Assembly (NCBI GenBank): GCA_023014485.1
Contig: JAJOZX010002586.1
Location: forward strand, 1-64,000
DNA length: 64,000 nt
From: Bathynomus jamesi
Lineage: Eukaryota > Arthropoda > Malacostraca > Isopoda > Cirolanidae
Direction: 5' to 3'
The notes under the pieces were generated by a model that searched no databases, had not been told where the DNA came from, and saw only the letters and a program-made list of their open reading frames with translations. Every line of letters starts with the position of its first letter. Position 1 is the stretch's first letter. The position numbers and the translations under genes are program-made. Positions 62,612-64,000 of the stretch are shown piece by piece.

Positions 62612-63881
62612 ATGGCAGGGCCAGCTAAATTGAAAGCAGAATGCTTTAAATGTAAAATTAATCATTGGTGCGTTGACTTCCCTGAAGGTAGTATCAGCGA
62701 TATCACATCCCTTAGTGTATGTTTGTTTTGTAAACTTAGAGACAACCACGAAAAGGAAGTTAAAGAGCTAAAGGAATTAGTAAAAAAGCTTGAAGCTAGG
62801 GTCGTCGCACTGGAAATCCAACCCAGTGGACAAGATCAAACTAAAAACACACCAGCAGATTTAAACAGTAAGATTAAGCATCTAGAACAAAGCGTGGCAC
62901 GCTTGGAAAACACGGTGACTATTCCGGAAAATAGAACGGAGGAACAAGAATTCAAATTGGTTAAAAATAAAAGACCCTCCAAACCAAAACCAAAACATAA
63001 GGATTTGGAACCCATTACCATCAAAAATAAGTTTCACTTACTTGCTGATGAGGAGGATGAATCCTTTTTAATTGGTGATTCTATGGTAAGGAATCAAGGG
63101 CTTTTTCGGAGCAAGACGGGCGACCAAGAGAAAACTCCGATGTTTTCCGGGTGCCACAAGCCAGATAATTAATAGGGAATTAGGCAAAATTAATATCAAG
63201 AATAAGAGTTGCCCTATCATTGTCCATGTTGGTGGCAATGACGTTTTTCTGGGAGGGACAGGAGGGCAGACAGAGCCCATTATAAATGAATTCAAGAACC
63301 TAACTGACAAGGTTAGGGATAGGGCAGACATGGGTATGGTCGTAGGAATTCTCCCTCGAATGCGTGCTAGTGATTATACTCTAAGTAAAGCCATTAGCAT
63401 AAATAAAAGAGTTAAACGCATGTGTGATGAAAAAGGCGTAAAGTTTGTCTATTTTTGGCCTACATTCTACGGAAATGGGGAATACTTTGGTTCGGACGGG
63501 ATACATTTTAACCAGAAGGGGAAAAAGAAGTATGGTGATTTACTGAACATTAATTTGTATAATCTTTTTAAACTAGGACCCCCCAAACCAGCAATTGATC
63601 CTGCTCCCCAAACAGTTAAACCTACTCCCCCAGCAGTTAGTCCCCCTCCCCCAGCAGTTAGTCCCCCTCCAAAAGCAGGTAGTCCCCCTCCAACAGCAGG
63701 TAGTCCCCCTCCAACAGCAGGTAGGCCCCCTCCCTCAGTAGTTAGTCCCCCTCCAACAGCAGGCAGTGACTCTCCTTCCACGTTGGAGGGGGCTCAGGCT
63801 CCTGCGGAGATTGTCCCCTCGTTAGTGAGGGTCTCATCAACTCCCGACAGCCCTGGCTGTTCGGGAGACGGGTCGTGCTAG
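62612..63881 (+). pseudogene. CR1-like LINE ORF1 (zinc finger, coiled coil, SGNH esterase), one frameshift
   Basis: ATG 62612 (MAGPAKLKAECFKCKINHWC). A PHD-like Cys/His cluster (C-x2-C, HWC, C-x2-C) at residues 10-45 is followed by a coiled coil (KEVKELKELVKKLEARVVALE) and a basic linker. The esterase domain has block I DESFLIGDSMVR (about 63058-63095), block III IIVHVGGNDVFLGG (63217-63258) and block V FGSDGIHFNQKG (63488-63523), giving Ser, Asn and the Asp-x-x-His pair. A frameshift falls at 63100-63130. The tail has about ten PPP(P/T)AGS-type repeats (63590-63770). Known for CR1 ORF1 proteins, which chaperone LINE RNA; the esterase role is unproven. Confidence 0.88.
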
Positions 63882-63916
63882 GGGGCGGTCAGAATAGGGG
63901 AGGCTCCCTCCGTGCA

Positions 63917-64000
63917 ATGCTTTTTAATGCTAGGTCGATCAGGAACAAGTTTGGCGAGCTAAGGGCGCTCTTAGCATCAGAATACCAGGATATCGTTGCT
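63917..64000 (+). CDS. CR1-like LINE ORF2, first 28 codons (cut by window end)
   Basis: ATG 63917, MLFNARSIRNKFGELRALL, which is the N-terminal strand and helix of the APE-type endonuclease that starts ORF2 of CR1-group elements. It follows ORF1 by 35 bases. Open to the window edge. Confidence 0.85.
   Translation, partial: MLFNARSIRNKFGELRALLASEYQDIVA

Overview
The window is eukaryotic, repeat-dominated, AT-rich DNA with long (TA)n, (CT)n and (CA)n microsatellites. No confident single-copy host gene was found; essentially every recognisable coding region belongs to a mobile element. A (TTAGG)n block (the arthropod telomere unit), CR1-like LINEs, hATs, DD41D/DD37E mariners and Polinton/Maverick DNA together suggest an arthropod, perhaps a crustacean. 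The species cannot be fixed from the sequence alone.

Layout, 1-23.2 kb: positions 1-1833 are the right end of one Polinton. Then come a DD41D mariner remnant (2.2-2.8 kb), foldback/hAT-like MITEs (2.9-4.2 kb), a tandem tRNA-like SINE (4.2-4.7 kb), another mariner remnant (4.8-5.3 kb) and a CR1-like LINE split by a 2.3-kb hAT with perfect 8-bp target duplications (6211-8537). A minus-strand CR1-like LINE runs from about 23.2 kb down to 9.2 kb. It is broken by a complete Ty3/gypsy LTR retrotransposon (9666-19191, 5-bp duplication GTAGT), whose RT-RNaseH-integrase block is tandemly triplicated, and by several MITEs, most with their own target duplications.

23.2-41.9 kb is AT-rich, with LINE fragments, a DD37E mariner (26.7-27.8 kb), a deleted hAT (28099-29412), tRNA-derived SINEs (33.6-33.95 kb) and a second LINE type on the minus strand (34-38.7 kb) that carries an interstitial TTAGG block. 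A short, internally deleted DD41D mariner with near-perfect terminal repeats (40858-41766) sits within inverted-repeat flanks.

41960-59596 is a nearly complete 17.6-kb Polinton/Maverick inserted in a (TA)n tract. Its minus strand carries a tightly packed block: packaging ATPase, two small conserved proteins, chromodomain integrase, penton-like protein, basic core protein, major capsid protein and adenain-like protease. Its plus strand carries protein-primed DNA polymerase B, small unknown genes near the right end and a duplicated intron-containing small gene near the left end. Together these are the replication, integration and virion-morphogenesis set of a virus-like transposon. Many of its genes have single-base frameshifts, so this copy is either decaying or imperfectly sequenced.

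59.6-64 kb holds palindromic MITEs, the 3' half of one CR1-like LINE (61304-62400) and, head-to-tail, the 5' half of another (62.4-64 kb) with an ORF1 that encodes a zinc-finger/coiled-coil/SGNH-esterase protein.
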